A stretch of DNA of 64,000 nucleotides from Singulisphaera sp. GP187. GTDB taxonomy: Bacteria; Planctomycetota; Planctomycetia; Gemmatales; Gemmataceae. Every line of letters begins with the position of its first letter. Within the stretch, counting starts at the first letter, position 1. Under the pieces are notes generated by a model. The model was not told where the DNA came from and did no database searches. It worked only from the letters and a program-made list of their open reading frames with translations. Positions 48,905-57,797 of the stretch are shown in pieces. Made by a program: the position numbers and the translations under genes. Location of the stretch: contig CAMDQN010000016.1 of NCBI GenBank assembly GCA_945905925.1, forward strand, positions 1 to 64,000. The letters run 5' to 3'.

Positions 48905-50002
48905 ATGAATTCCACCCTCGAACTCTGTTTAGTGCTCTCGGTGGTCGCGGTAGCGTGCGCGCTGCCCGGCGCGTTCCTCGTGTTGCGCCGCAGCGCGATG
49001 ACCAGCGACGCGATCGGTCACGTCCTGCTGTTCGGGATCGTACTCGCGTACTTCATCGTGCGCGATCTGGATTCGCCATGGCTGATGGTCGGCGCCGCCG
49101 CTGCCGGGTTGCTTGCGGTGGTGCTGGTCGAAGTGTTGGAGAAGAGCGGGCGCGTCAAAGCGGACGCGGCGCTGGGTTTGGTGTTCGCGGCGCTGTTCGC
49201 GGCCGGCGTGCTGATGGTGAGCGTGAGCGTGAAGAACGTTCACCTCGACGTGGATCAGGTGTTGCTTGGGCAACCGGAGTCCGCGAGAGACCCGCGATGG
49301 GAAGCGTTCGGCACCGCGATTCCACCGGTGTGGGTGATGGCCGCCGTGCTCGCGGCGAACGTGCTGCTCGTGGTGGTGTTCTTCAAGGAGTTGAAGCTCA
49401 CGACGTTTGATCCGGGGCTGGCGTCGTCGCTCGGGTTCCGCCCCGCGGTGATTCACTACGCGCTGATGGCGGTGGTGTCGGTGACGGCTGTCGCGGCGTT
49501 CGACGCGGTCGGTCCAGTATTGGTGGTGGGGTTCTTTGTGGTGCCGGCTGCCGCGGCGTTTCTGCTCACGGACCGGCTCGCGATCATGCTCGGGCTAGCG
49601 AGTGCGTTCGGTGTGGCTGCGGCGTTCGTGGGCACGTTCGCGGCGTCAGCGGTGAACACCACAACCGCCGGCGCGGTGGCCGCGGCGCTGGGGTTGTTGT
49701 TCGCGGTGGTGTTCCTTGTGGCGCCCGGTCGCGGCCTGATCGCGCAGGCGATTCAGCGGATTCGTCAGAAGCGGGCGTTTCACGAACTGATGCTCGCGGT
49801 TCACCTGATGCAGCACGAAGGCACGCTGGAGGAGGTGGAAGAATCGCGCTGCGACGAACTGCACAATCACCTGTCGTGGAAGCCGGCAGAGGTGGCTGCG
49901 GTGGTGTCGCGAGCGGAGCGTAACGGCCTGGTGGTGCGCGCGGGCGACGCGCTGAAGTTGACTGAAGCAGGAAGAATGAGGGCCAGGGCTGTTCTGGGTT
50001 AG
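48905..50002 (+). CDS. Metal ABC transporter permease fused to a winged-helix domain
   Basis: The product is 365 residues. Residues 1-280 are an ABC-3 permease: 'GAFLVLRRSAMTSDAIGHVL', 'DVDQVLLGQPES', 'LTTFDPGLASSLGF' and 'AVGPVLVVGFFVVPAAAAFL'. Residues about 285-365 are soluble and read as a DtxR/MarR-like winged helix: 'HELMLAVHLMQHEG', 'NHLSWKPAEVAAVVSRAERN' and 'GLVVRAGDALKLTEAGRMRA'. A metal-responsive domain on the permease is inferred. The TAG stop at 50000 lies inside the first arm of a 70-bp palindrome. Confidence 0.85.
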   Translation: MNSTLELCLVLSVVAVACALPGAFLVLRRSAMTSDAIGHVLLFGIVLAYFIVRDLDSPWLMVGAAAAGLLAVVLVEVLEKSGRVKADAALGLVFAALFAAGVLMVSVSVKNVHLDVDQVLLGQPESARDPRWEAFGTAIPPVWVMAAVLAANVLLVVVFFKELKLTTFDPGLASSLGFRPAVIHYALMAVVSVTAVAAFDAVGPVLVVGFFVVPAAAAFLLTDRLAIMLGLASAFGVAAAFVGTFAASAVNTTTAGAVAAALGLLFAVVFLVAPGRGLIAQAIQRIRQKRAFHELMLAVHLMQHEGTLEEVEESRCDELHNHLSWKPAEVAAVVSRAERNGLVVRAGDALKLTEAGRMRARAVLG

Positions 50003-50068
50003 CCGCAAGCCGAAGGCGAGCGCGCACCTTCACGTGAAGGTGCGCGCTCGCCTTCGGCTTGCGGCTAA
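49999..50068. repeat. Perfect 70-bp palindrome (TTAGCCGCAAGCC module)
   Basis: The 70 bases beginning TTAGCCGCAAGCCGAAGGCG are their own reverse complement with no loop and no mismatch; the centre is TTCACGTGAA. It supplies the stop codon of the permease-wHTH gene and sits between convergent genes. The first 24 bases recur exactly at 35864-35887. Confidence 0.97.
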
Positions 50069-50105
50069 TAGTTAACTGTTAGCAGCTCACCCAGAAGCAA
50101 AGCCA

Positions 50106-52766
50106 TCAAGGCTTCGCATAGGGAATCACCTCAGGCGTCTTCGGCGATTCCACCTTCGGCACGACCGGCGCGACCCCCAAAAACTTGTCGATCTTCCACG
50201 GCAGCACGGTGAGGTCGCGGTCGCCGGACACGGACTGTGTGCCGTTGTCCAGGAACGCTACCCCGGTCACGCTCGCGACGTGCTTTCGGAAGATGGGGAT
50301 GTCTTGCTTCGCGGTGGACGTGTCCCACAGCCGAAGCGTGCGGTCTGCGCCCCCAGTGAGCACCCAGCGACCACCGTCCTTCACTCCAACGCTGCGCACG
50401 CCGCCGTCGTGACCGGTTAACGTGAACTTCGCTTTCTCTTCGCCCATCAGCCACACGCGAACCGTCCCCAGGTCGTTGCCGGCCGCGATCCACTTCCCGT
50501 TCGGGCTAATCGCAACCGCCGACAGCGGCGACGCGAACTTGCCGTAACGCTTCAGTTCACTGCCGTCAGCGAGGTTGAGCAGAACCAGCGAGTTCTGAGT
50601 CGCGACCGCCACGAACTTTCCTTGTGGGTCCATCGCGACCGCCGTGACAAGGCCGAGTTTCTCCGCACGCCAGCCTTCCTTGCCGTCGGCAACCTTCCAG
50701 TAAACAACAGTGCCGTCGAAGCTGCCACTCACGACCCACTTGCCGTTCGGCGTGAAACTGACCGCGCTCACGAGGCTGGTGTGGTCGCTAAACTTCGCGG
50801 TCTCAAGACCGGAGGTCAAGTCCCACACGCGAGCGGTGCCGTCCATCCCGCCCGACGCGGCCCACTTGCCATCCGCACTGAGCGCGACCGACCACACGCT
50901 CGCGGTGTGGCCCACGAACCGCTTGATGTCGCGACGGCCTTCCACGTCGTAGTATCGCACGCTGCGGTCGCCACTGGCGACGATCGCTTTCCGTCCGTCC
51001 GCGGTGAACGCCCACTGGTTCGCGGAGTCGCCGCGCGCTTCGAGCGGGTCGAGTTCGCCGGTGTTGTCCTTCAAGGTCGGGCCGTTCAGGTTGGACTGAT
51101 AGAGGCCGCCGAGTTGCAGTTCGCGCGCGATGTCGCCGAACGCTTGCAACCAGAGCTGGCGAGTGACGGTGCCGCCGGCGCGGAGAGAACCCACGTGTTT
51201 CACCATCGTGTCCGACTGACTGATGCGAGCGCGGAACTCGTCCGCGGTCAGCCCGACTTCGCTCGCGCCGGTGAGCAAATCAACGTCGGCTTCGTACTTC
51301 TGTGTGATGGTGCTGACGACCTCGTAGCGGCTCACCTTCGCACCGGTCTTCGCCACCGCGGTCGCGTACTTCTTGCCGTCTTCTTCCATCAACTTGAGCA
51401 CTGCGTCCTTGCCGGGGTACAGCGCGCGAACCACATCGGCCTCTTCGCGCTTGAACGCTTTCGGGTTCTTGTTGAGGTGGTCGAGTACCTGATCCGCCTT
51501 CGGCAGAATCCCGGTCACGTGACACGACATACACGACACACCGGCCTCGACGGCTCGGTCCGGGCGCTTCGGGTCGCTCACGATGTTGAGCGGCCCCTTG
51601 TCTAGCCTGTTGTTGACCGCGTTGATGAGGTAGTACGCGTGCAGACCGTTGGGCAGCGCGAAGATGGCTTCGCCGCCTGCATGCTGGAACGGGTTCTCCG
51701 CGAGTCCGCCCGGTCCGAGCGGGAACGCGAAGATGTTTCGCCGATCCGGCAACAGCCCGCCGTTCACGCGATCGACGAGGTTCGCTTGTGGTTCGTCGAA
51801 GTCGTAGGTGCGCCAGTACATCCCCTGTGCCGAATCGTGGCGTTCGAGAATGCGGTTGAAGCGCGAGATGCCCGAACCGTTGAAGCCGACGCGAGAGACG
51901 CGTTCTTGCTTGATGTTCTCTGCAGCATCCACCCGGATCAACTTCTCCAAGTCGGCAAGGTTCGCCGGCAGTTGGAGTACGTCGTAGTAGAGCGGCGCAC
52001 GCGACGCGGTCGCGACGAACCAGTCGGCGCGGACCAGCGGTTGCTTCGCGGCCGTGCCAACAGAAACCGCTCGCGCACTCACGGAGTCGTCGATCACGCC
52101 ATACGGGTACTCTTGGAGGATGCGGTTCCAGATGGTCGCGTCCCACACGAACCAGCGCAGGTCGATGCGCAGAACGGTGCGGTTACCATCTATGGCGACG
52201 GGACTCACGATCTTCGACCCCCACGACAGACTGTTGACCAACTTCGCGAGCGCGTTGCGGTACGTCTGAAGCTCCTCGTCGGAGAGGCCAGCGTTGTAGA
52301 GGTGCGTGAGCGTGAAGTATCGCTGGAAGCGTCGGGCACGCTTGTCGAACGTTTCGAGATCGGTGAGGATCGCGGCGTAGATGTCGGGCTGCGTGACCGC
52401 GATTCGTGCCGCTTCTGTCTCACCGGTGGACGCGCCGGCTTCGATCCACTTCTTGAGCACCGCGACTTCGGCGGGAGACGGTCGCGGTTGTTCGTCGGGT
52501 GGCGGCATGGTGCCTTCGTCCACGCGCTTGTAAAGCCGACTGCCCTTGAGGTCGCCGGGCACGACGTGTTTGCGCGCGACGAGCTTCGCGAGGTCGGTGA
52601 CGAAGTTCATCGACCCTTCGATGCTACCGTCCTGCCCGTGGCACCGGTAGCAGTGCGTCTTGAGTACGGCTTTCGCCTGTTGTGCGAGCTGCTTGTCGCC
52701 ATCGGCGGCGCGCGCGTGCGAAGCGAAGACGAGCAGAGCGAGTATCGGGAAGAGAGTTGTGCGCAT
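50106..52766 (-). CDS. Secreted cytochrome-c-like / WD40-repeat protein
   Basis: The product is 886 residues with a signal peptide (residues 1-20). A planctomycete cytochrome C domain has heme motif CYRCH at residues 39-43, with 'DLKGSRLYKRVDEGTMPPPD'. A long middle region ('TLTHLYNAGLSDEELQTYR', 'FNGSGISRFNRILERHDSAQ') contains a second CMSCH at 412-416. Residues about 575-870 hold WD40 repeats, for example 'GHTASVWSVALSADGKWAAS' and 'GHDGGVRSVGVKDGGRWVLT'. It is probably periplasmic. The combination is characteristic of planctomycetes; the electron-transfer partner is unknown. Confidence 0.9.
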   Translation of the reverse strand: MRTTLFPILALLVFASHARAADGDKQLAQQAKAVLKTHCYRCHGQDGSIEGSMNFVTDLAKLVARKHVVPGDLKGSRLYKRVDEGTMPPPDEQPRPSPAEVAVLKKWIEAGASTGETEAARIAVTQPDIYAAILTDLETFDKRARRFQRYFTLTHLYNAGLSDEELQTYRNALAKLVNSLSWGSKIVSPVAIDGNRTVLRIDLRWFVWDATIWNRILQEYPYGVIDDSVSARAVSVGTAAKQPLVRADWFVATASRAPLYYDVLQLPANLADLEKLIRVDAAENIKQERVSRVGFNGSGISRFNRILERHDSAQGMYWRTYDFDEPQANLVDRVNGGLLPDRRNIFAFPLGPGGLAENPFQHAGGEAIFALPNGLHAYYLINAVNNRLDKGPLNIVSDPKRPDRAVEAGVSCMSCHVTGILPKADQVLDHLNKNPKAFKREEADVVRALYPGKDAVLKLMEEDGKKYATAVAKTGAKVSRYEVVSTITQKYEADVDLLTGASEVGLTADEFRARISQSDTMVKHVGSLRAGGTVTRQLWLQAFGDIARELQLGGLYQSNLNGPTLKDNTGELDPLEARGDSANQWAFTADGRKAIVASGDRSVRYYDVEGRRDIKRFVGHTASVWSVALSADGKWAASGGMDGTARVWDLTSGLETAKFSDHTSLVSAVSFTPNGKWVVSGSFDGTVVYWKVADGKEGWRAEKLGLVTAVAMDPQGKFVAVATQNSLVLLNLADGSELKRYGKFASPLSAVAISPNGKWIAAGNDLGTVRVWLMGEEKAKFTLTGHDGGVRSVGVKDGGRWVLTGGADRTLRLWDTSTAKQDIPIFRKHVASVTGVAFLDNGTQSVSGDRDLTVLPWKIDKFLGVAPVVPKVESPKTPEVIPYAKP

Positions 52767-52965
52767 GTGGTCTTCCGGGGCGCGTGCGATCGCAGAGCCT
52801 CACCTATCCGACGTATCAGAACCGCGGGGCGATTGCCACAACGCGAATGTAACACGCGGTATCGAGAGAAGGAAGGCTGAGGGTGGGGTGGACAGACGGT
52901 CCGGCGCGAGGTGTCAGCGGGACCGAGGTGCCGGTTCGAGTGCGTGCGACTTGTGGAGGTGTGCG

Positions 52966-53797
52966 ATGGCGGACGGGTTACCGGACGTTTCCGTGGAACA
53001 GTTAGACCACGTGATCCACGCGATGCGCCTCTCTGGTGAATTGGCCCGCCTGACTCCCCAGCAACTAACGAATATCGGCTACGCGCTCAAGGTGGCCGGA
53101 CACCGCCACCTCCGGGATTTGAGCGGGGCAACGTACGACGACGGCCACTTAATCTCCTTACCACACCGCGGACTTCATGTCGGACCCGCGGTTCGTGGAG
53201 GCGTACCGTCTCGGGAAGGCAACCAACTCGTGGCTAGGGCACGACATTCCGTGGCGAGTCTACGTGCTGTGTTGGGCGGCAGCCCACGCTCTCCGCTTGG
53301 AGGGTGACTTCGTCGAGTGCGGGGTCAACCGTGGCGGCTTCTCTCGTGCGGTCACGGACTACGTCGCGTTCGACAAGCACCCCGGTCGGACCTTTTATTT
53401 GCTCGACACCTACTGCGGAATCCCGGAGCAAGACGGGGGTGAGGCCGCCGAACACTACACAGCCGCCTACCCGGACTGCTATGACGAGGTCTGCGCGACC
53501 TTCCGGCCGTTCCCTAACGTGCGGATCGTTCGCGGACGGGTTCCAGACACGCTTTTGCAAGTGCCTTCGGAACGGGTCGCTTACCTTTCCATCGATATGA
53601 ACTGCGTGGGGCCAGAGATCGCGGCGGCAACTTACTTCTGGGACAAACTCGTTCCCGGTGCCGTCATTATTCTCGACGATTACGGGGCCGGCGTCTGGCA
53701 CCGCGATCAGAGGCAGGCGTTTGATCGTTTCGCACAGGAGCGAGGGGTGGAGGTATTGACTCTCCCGACGTGCCAGGGGTTGATGCTGAAACCGTAA
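52966..53797 (+). pseudogene. TylF/macrocin O-methyltransferase-like gene with an apparent frameshift
   Basis: Translation should start at the ATG 52966, which has a GGAGG site seven bases upstream, and runs 'MADGLPDVSVEQLDHVIHAM' through 'YDDGHL'. At about 53149-53152 the family-like sequence moves to another frame: 'SPYHTADFMSDPRFVEAYRL', then the SAM-binding 'GDFVECGVNRGGFSRAV', 'FYLLDTYCGIPEQD', 'VAYLSIDMNC' and 'VIILDDYGAG'. Removing one A from CTTAATC would restore a single 277-residue frame. The part from ATG 53177 (206 residues) contains the full methyltransferase core and might still be made, but it has no clear ribosome-binding site. Confidence 0.7.
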
Positions 53798-53860
53798 CAG
53801 GTGTTCGGCAGCATCGCTCCCGAAACGCGAACAGGCTCGGACGCGGTCGCAGCACTCCGC

Positions 53861-56806
53861 CTACATCCACTCGGCTTTCACGCGAAGGGTTTCGCCCGCG
53901 GAGTATTCGAGCGGGACCGCGTCGCCGACCATCGTGAGCGGTTGAAGCACGGTCCCCATCCCGTCGATGAGCGCCGCGGTGCTCGGGTCGCGTGCGAACC
54001 GTAGTTCCGCGGCACCGCTGAAGCCCGCCGTTTCGAGCAGCGAACCGGCCACGGCGCGGTTCGCGCCTTCGCTTGCTTCACACGGCCGCAGACTCAGCAG
54101 CAACAGGCTCGGCATATCGACGTGTGCCAGCCAACCCGAGGTGCCGACCGCGGGCGCGCCTTTCTCCGTGAACACCACCGGCGACGGCGATACCCACCCC
54201 TGCGCGGTCTGCATCGGCACGTCGCGGTCGGTCGCGAGCAACAGGTCGAAAGAACGCGTCTGCTCGCCTTCGGGAACGAGGATCACATCAGCCATGCGCG
54301 AACCGTGGCGCTGGACAAACGGTAGCCCGCCGGTGAACAGGAACGACCGTTCCGCGCCGAGCCTGACTTCGAGATAGTCCGGCGAGACGGGCCGCGTGTA
54401 GCCGGTCTGCGCGTTCGCGCCGTTCACCCCGCGGAACAGCACGGCGCGGTCGTCGCGCCAGCCGAACCGCGCGCCGTAGAACGCGTGCCACGGGTAACCG
54501 CTCGGCTGGTGCTTGACGTCCAACTCGATGCGCAACTCCAACACGGGTCGGCCGAGCCACGCCCGCACGCGCTGCTTGAAAGTGGCTAACACTTCGTCGC
54601 GTTCGTCGATGAGGTCGCCGGTACTTACGATCTCGCCGAGCGCCGCCCCGCTGTTCGTTACGCGGACCTCACGCGCGATCATCTTGCTGCCCGGGTTGAA
54701 CACCAACTGCTGACCGAATCGCGTGGCGCGCGTTCGCAGGTCGCGGAACGAGCGGATGCCGCCGGTGGTCGCGTCGATGTCGCACTCGATGAACTCGTTC
54801 CGCACGGTCAGGCCTTCCGCGAGCTTCATGCGCGGCTTGGGTTGCGCGGCGTTCCCGCCACGCGGCACCCACGCGAACCCCAGCGATGGCACTTCCACGA
54901 CGAGGCGAGCGGTTGTTCCGCTGAACTCGGCCGCCTTCACCGGATCGATAACCGGGATCGCGCCGCGGAAGCCGTCGATTTCCAGTGCGACGCGACGCGT
55001 GAAGCCGCACGGGTTGAAGACCATTACGCCCGGTTGCCCGTCGGCGGATCGCACCTGAATGCGGTCTGCGAGTTTCTTCGCCCAGTGTGCTTCGAGTGCG
55101 GCGAGAGTTTCTTTTCCCTCTCCCCTTGTGGGAGAGGGTGTCGGCGCTTCGCCGACGGGTGAGGGGGAAAGTTGAGCGTGTGGAAACGCCTCCCGCACCC
55201 GGCTCGAAGACTCGCCACCCTCTCCCGCAAGGGGAGAGGGAAAAGACAATGCCCCGAAGTTCACGCCCCTGATTTCAATTGCATCTTCCACTTCAGCCAA
55301 CTGGCGCAATGACTCATCGTCTTCGGGCACGGTCGGCGTGAGCGTGCGGAATAGTGCCGCGAGCGTGAACGTTGCGTCGATGCGCCGGCGCAGACGCAAG
55401 TGTCGCGGGAACCCGCCGACCGGTTCGGGGCGGTGTTGGTTCGTGACGCGTTCGTCGAGGTAGTCCGCGAAGAACTCGTCCGCCGATTGCACGCCGATGT
55501 AGTCGCCGCTCGTCGCCCCGTTGAAGTACCGGCTCAGGTTCGTCCACTCGCCGAATACCGGGGCGAGTTCGGTGAGCGCGAGCAAATCGTGATACGAAGC
55601 GAACGCAGGTTCGCCCGCGTGCTTCAATGACACCGTCGGCGCGGAGTCGTAGGTGGTTGCTTGGTGCAGGTGGTACACGAGGTTGAAGAACGTGTGCGGG
55701 TCGTGCGCCGGGTGCGGTTCGCGTGTGAACGCCTCAACCGCCTTGCCGTCGGGACTGGGCCAGTTGACTGCGGAGGAGCGGATGCTCGGAATCAACCCGC
55801 CGTCGGAACTGACCAGAACCGCGTGCTTGAACCCCATGTGCGTGAGCCAGCCCGGTAACTGCGGGTGGTACGCGCTCTTCTTGCGGCCGTACACCGCGGG
55901 TTCCACGCCGAAGAGCTTCTTCGCGGCGCGGCGGGCGGCGCGCAGGTTCCACAGTTGGCTCTCCACTGGCATGAGCGCGTCTTCGCGGTCGCGGTAGGAG
56001 CCGCAACACAGATCGACCGCTTGCGGCATGTCCGGCGGAACCTTTGCCTTCAGTTCCGCGAACCGCTCGGGCGCTTGCTCCGCAAGTTGCTCCAGCGTTT
56101 CGCCGGACGCGAGGACCGTGATCGGTAGCCCCGCCGCAAGCGAAGCCGGCCACTGGGCGTTGAGCTTCAATGGGTCGATGTGAACCCAGTCGAGCCAGTA
56201 CATCGAGCCGGAGTACACCGGTTCGCGGCCCGCTTGCAGTTTTTCCGCGGCCAGTTTCAGGTGCGGTTTGTAGTCTTCGCCGCGCTCCAGTGTGTCGCGG
56301 GCCGCGACCACATCCGCCCAGAAACCGGGTGCGTCGAGCAGTTTCTCGTGGTCCATCGCTTCGTAGAGCGTATCGAGCATCGCGTAGCCATAGCCCAACC
56401 CCGCGAACAGCCTGACGGCTTCCGGTGAAGCATCAAAAAGTGAACCCGCGTGTGCCGGTTGGCCCGATTCGCGCAGCGCCGCGAGCAATCGCTCCAGTGT
56501 CTCGGTGCGCGACGCGGTGGCGCGGAGGACGATGGATTTCGCCTCTTCGACGCGTATGTTCCAGTCGTCCGGTTGGAACAGGTGCGGGCCTTCGGGCACG
56601 GCATACACGAATCCGGTGCGTGGCATGTCGTGGTCGTAGGAACTGGACACCTGCGGCGGCTGCGACGCGAACGCGAGCGCGGCCGGGTGCCACAGCGCGG
56701 CATACCCGTTGAGCCAAGCGGCGACCTCGTCCGGCGTCTGCTGGAGGGGGTACGAGGTCGCGAGCCGATACGACGAAAGCAGGTGGAGTTGGCGTTCTTC
56801 GCTCAT
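53861..56806 (-). CDS. Large GH38-like (alpha-mannosidase-related) protein with repeat-derived insert
   Basis: The product is 981 residues with no clear signal peptide. The C-terminal half has the beta-sandwich sequence seen in GH38 proteins: 'VMVFNPCGFTRRVALEIDG', 'VRNEFIECDIDATTGGIRSF', 'RAWLGRPVLELRIELDVK' and 'PSLLLLSLRPCEASEGANRA'. The N-terminal half should be the catalytic barrel, but I could not fix the nucleophile Asp, so the enzymatic assignment is tentative. Residues about 522-565, including 'FPSPLAGEGGESSSRVREAF', are encoded by an inverted repeat. The ATG at 56806 is used; upstream frame sequence is another repeat. Confidence 0.6.
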   Translation of the reverse strand: MSEERQLHLLSSYRLATSYPLQQTPDEVAAWLNGYAALWHPAALAFASQPPQVSSSYDHDMPRTGFVYAVPEGPHLFQPDDWNIRVEEAKSIVLRATASRTETLERLLAALRESGQPAHAGSLFDASPEAVRLFAGLGYGYAMLDTLYEAMDHEKLLDAPGFWADVVAARDTLERGEDYKPHLKLAAEKLQAGREPVYSGSMYWLDWVHIDPLKLNAQWPASLAAGLPITVLASGETLEQLAEQAPERFAELKAKVPPDMPQAVDLCCGSYRDREDALMPVESQLWNLRAARRAAKKLFGVEPAVYGRKKSAYHPQLPGWLTHMGFKHAVLVSSDGGLIPSIRSSAVNWPSPDGKAVEAFTREPHPAHDPHTFFNLVYHLHQATTYDSAPTVSLKHAGEPAFASYHDLLALTELAPVFGEWTNLSRYFNGATSGDYIGVQSADEFFADYLDERVTNQHRPEPVGGFPRHLRLRRRIDATFTLAALFRTLTPTVPEDDESLRQLAEVEDAIEIRGVNFGALSFPSPLAGEGGESSSRVREAFPHAQLSPSPVGEAPTPSPTRGEGKETLAALEAHWAKKLADRIQVRSADGQPGVMVFNPCGFTRRVALEIDGFRGAIPVIDPVKAAEFSGTTARLVVEVPSLGFAWVPRGGNAAQPKPRMKLAEGLTVRNEFIECDIDATTGGIRSFRDLRTRATRFGQQLVFNPGSKMIAREVRVTNSGAALGEIVSTGDLIDERDEVLATFKQRVRAWLGRPVLELRIELDVKHQPSGYPWHAFYGARFGWRDDRAVLFRGVNGANAQTGYTRPVSPDYLEVRLGAERSFLFTGGLPFVQRHGSRMADVILVPEGEQTRSFDLLLATDRDVPMQTAQGWVSPSPVVFTEKGAPAVGTSGWLAHVDMPSLLLLSLRPCEASEGANRAVAGSLLETAGFSGAAELRFARDPSTAALIDGMGTVLQPLTMVGDAVPLEYSAGETLRVKAEWM
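55112..55244. repeat. 29-bp inverted repeat inside the GH38-like gene
   Basis: TTTTCCCTCTCCCCTTGTGG (from 55112) and its near-complement ending GGGGAGAGGGAAAA (55216-55244) flank about 75 bases that contain a second small hairpin, TCGGCGCTTCGCCGA. The frame of the host gene stays open throughout. Confidence 0.9.
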
Positions 56807-56816
56807 GTGGTGTGTC

Positions 56817-56852
56817 TTGGCGAGCGGGGGCGTAAGTCCCCCGAGGCAACAG
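56817..56852. repeat. TTGGCGAGCGGGGGCGTAAG module upstream of the GH38-like gene
   Basis: TTGGCGAGCGGGGGCGTAAG followed by TCCCCCGAGGCAACAG is a diverged copy of the 44265-44341 left arm. It lies 11 bases upstream of the chosen ATG (minus strand), in the leader of the GH38-like gene. Confidence 0.75.
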
Positions 56853-56949
56853 GGAAGGAATCGTCGCGCGAACCCGGTTATAGTACGGAAAGCCCCGCGC
56901 GAGACTGGAGCGCTGGTTCGGGGGACGCGCTGTGCTGAGAGGGCCGCCA

Positions 56950-57654
56950 ATGACCGAAGCGGAATGGCTCGCGTGTGAAGATGTGGAAGCGGTCGCGGAG
57001 ATGGTTTGGCAGACCGTCAGTGATCGGAAGGCGCAGTTGATTGCGTGTGGATGTTGTCGGCTCGCCTGGGATTGGTTGATTGACGAGCGGAGTCAAAAAG
57101 CAGTCGAGGTAAGCGAACGCTTCGCCGACAGTCTTGCGACCGACGACGAGTTAGGAAGGGCTGCTTGGTTCGCGGAAGCAGTGGTCTTTGCGTTGCACGC
57201 AAAGCAAGAACGCTACCAGCGGGAACAGAAGGCGATCCGAGACGGGTGGTTAGCCGCGGCGGATTCAGTCGAGGATGGTTTTCTCGTCAGACGCAACGGC
57301 CCTCCGATTTTGTTTAACGCCGCGATATCAGCGGCGAATTGTGCCGAGGCTACGACCTACAACCCGTCTTTCCGCGAATATCCGAACCCACTCTTCTCAC
57401 TGGCGATTCTTCGCGACATCTTCGGCAACCCGTTCCGCCCCGTTGCCTTCTCTCCTTCGTGGCGCACGGACACCGCGTTGTCACTGGCTCGCGGCATCTA
57501 CGACGAGCGCGCCTTTGATCGCATGCCGATCCTCGCGGACGCGCTTCAAGACGCGGGTTGCGATGACCTCGACGTGCTGAATCACTGTCGCGATGTGAAG
57601 CAGACGCACGTTCGCGGGTGTTGGGTCGTCGATTTGCTTTTGGAGAAGCGGTGA
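56950..57654 (+). CDS. Gemmataceae paralogous family protein of unknown function
   Basis: The product is 234 residues beginning MTEAEWLACEDVEAVAEMVW. Conserved phrases are 'DRKAQLIACGCCRLAWDWLI', 'RSQKAVEVSERFADSLATDD', 'LRDIFGNPFRPVAFSPSWRT', 'GIYDERAFDRMPILADALQD' and 'HVRGCWVVDLLLEKR'. From memory this pattern belongs to a large group of paralogues restricted to Gemmata-like genomes, with no known function. There is no signal peptide or membrane segment. It is divergent from the GH38-like gene and probably shares its promoter region. Confidence 0.78.
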   Translation: MTEAEWLACEDVEAVAEMVWQTVSDRKAQLIACGCCRLAWDWLIDERSQKAVEVSERFADSLATDDELGRAAWFAEAVVFALHAKQERYQREQKAIRDGWLAAADSVEDGFLVRRNGPPILFNAAISAANCAEATTYNPSFREYPNPLFSLAILRDIFGNPFRPVAFSPSWRTDTALSLARGIYDERAFDRMPILADALQDAGCDDLDVLNHCRDVKQTHVRGCWVVDLLLEKR

Positions 57655-57697
57655 CTGCGCGGCCGAGCAGACGTCCCGGAGCGGGATGCACGAAAGG

Positions 57698-57774
57698 AAA
57701 CACAAGCGCGAAATCCGAAATTGAAGAGAAGACCTCGCTTGGTCTTGTTTCGGATTTCGCGCTTGTCTTGGTTT
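57698..57774. repeat. Inverted repeat (GCGCGAAATCCGAAA module)
   Basis: AAACACAAGCGCGAAATCCG (from 57698) faces CGGATTTCGCGCTTGT, with inner AGAAGACC and GGTCTTGTTT. It lies between two convergent genes. The GAAATCCGAAA core is shared with 31215-31319. Confidence 0.82.
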
Positions 57775-57797
57775 CGAATTTCTAGCGCCGCGGGTGG

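Noticed and set aside
51639-52880. 413-codon plus-strand open frame opposite the WD40-cytochrome gene
   Set aside because: Shadow frame; the minus strand carries CxxCH and WD40 motifs.
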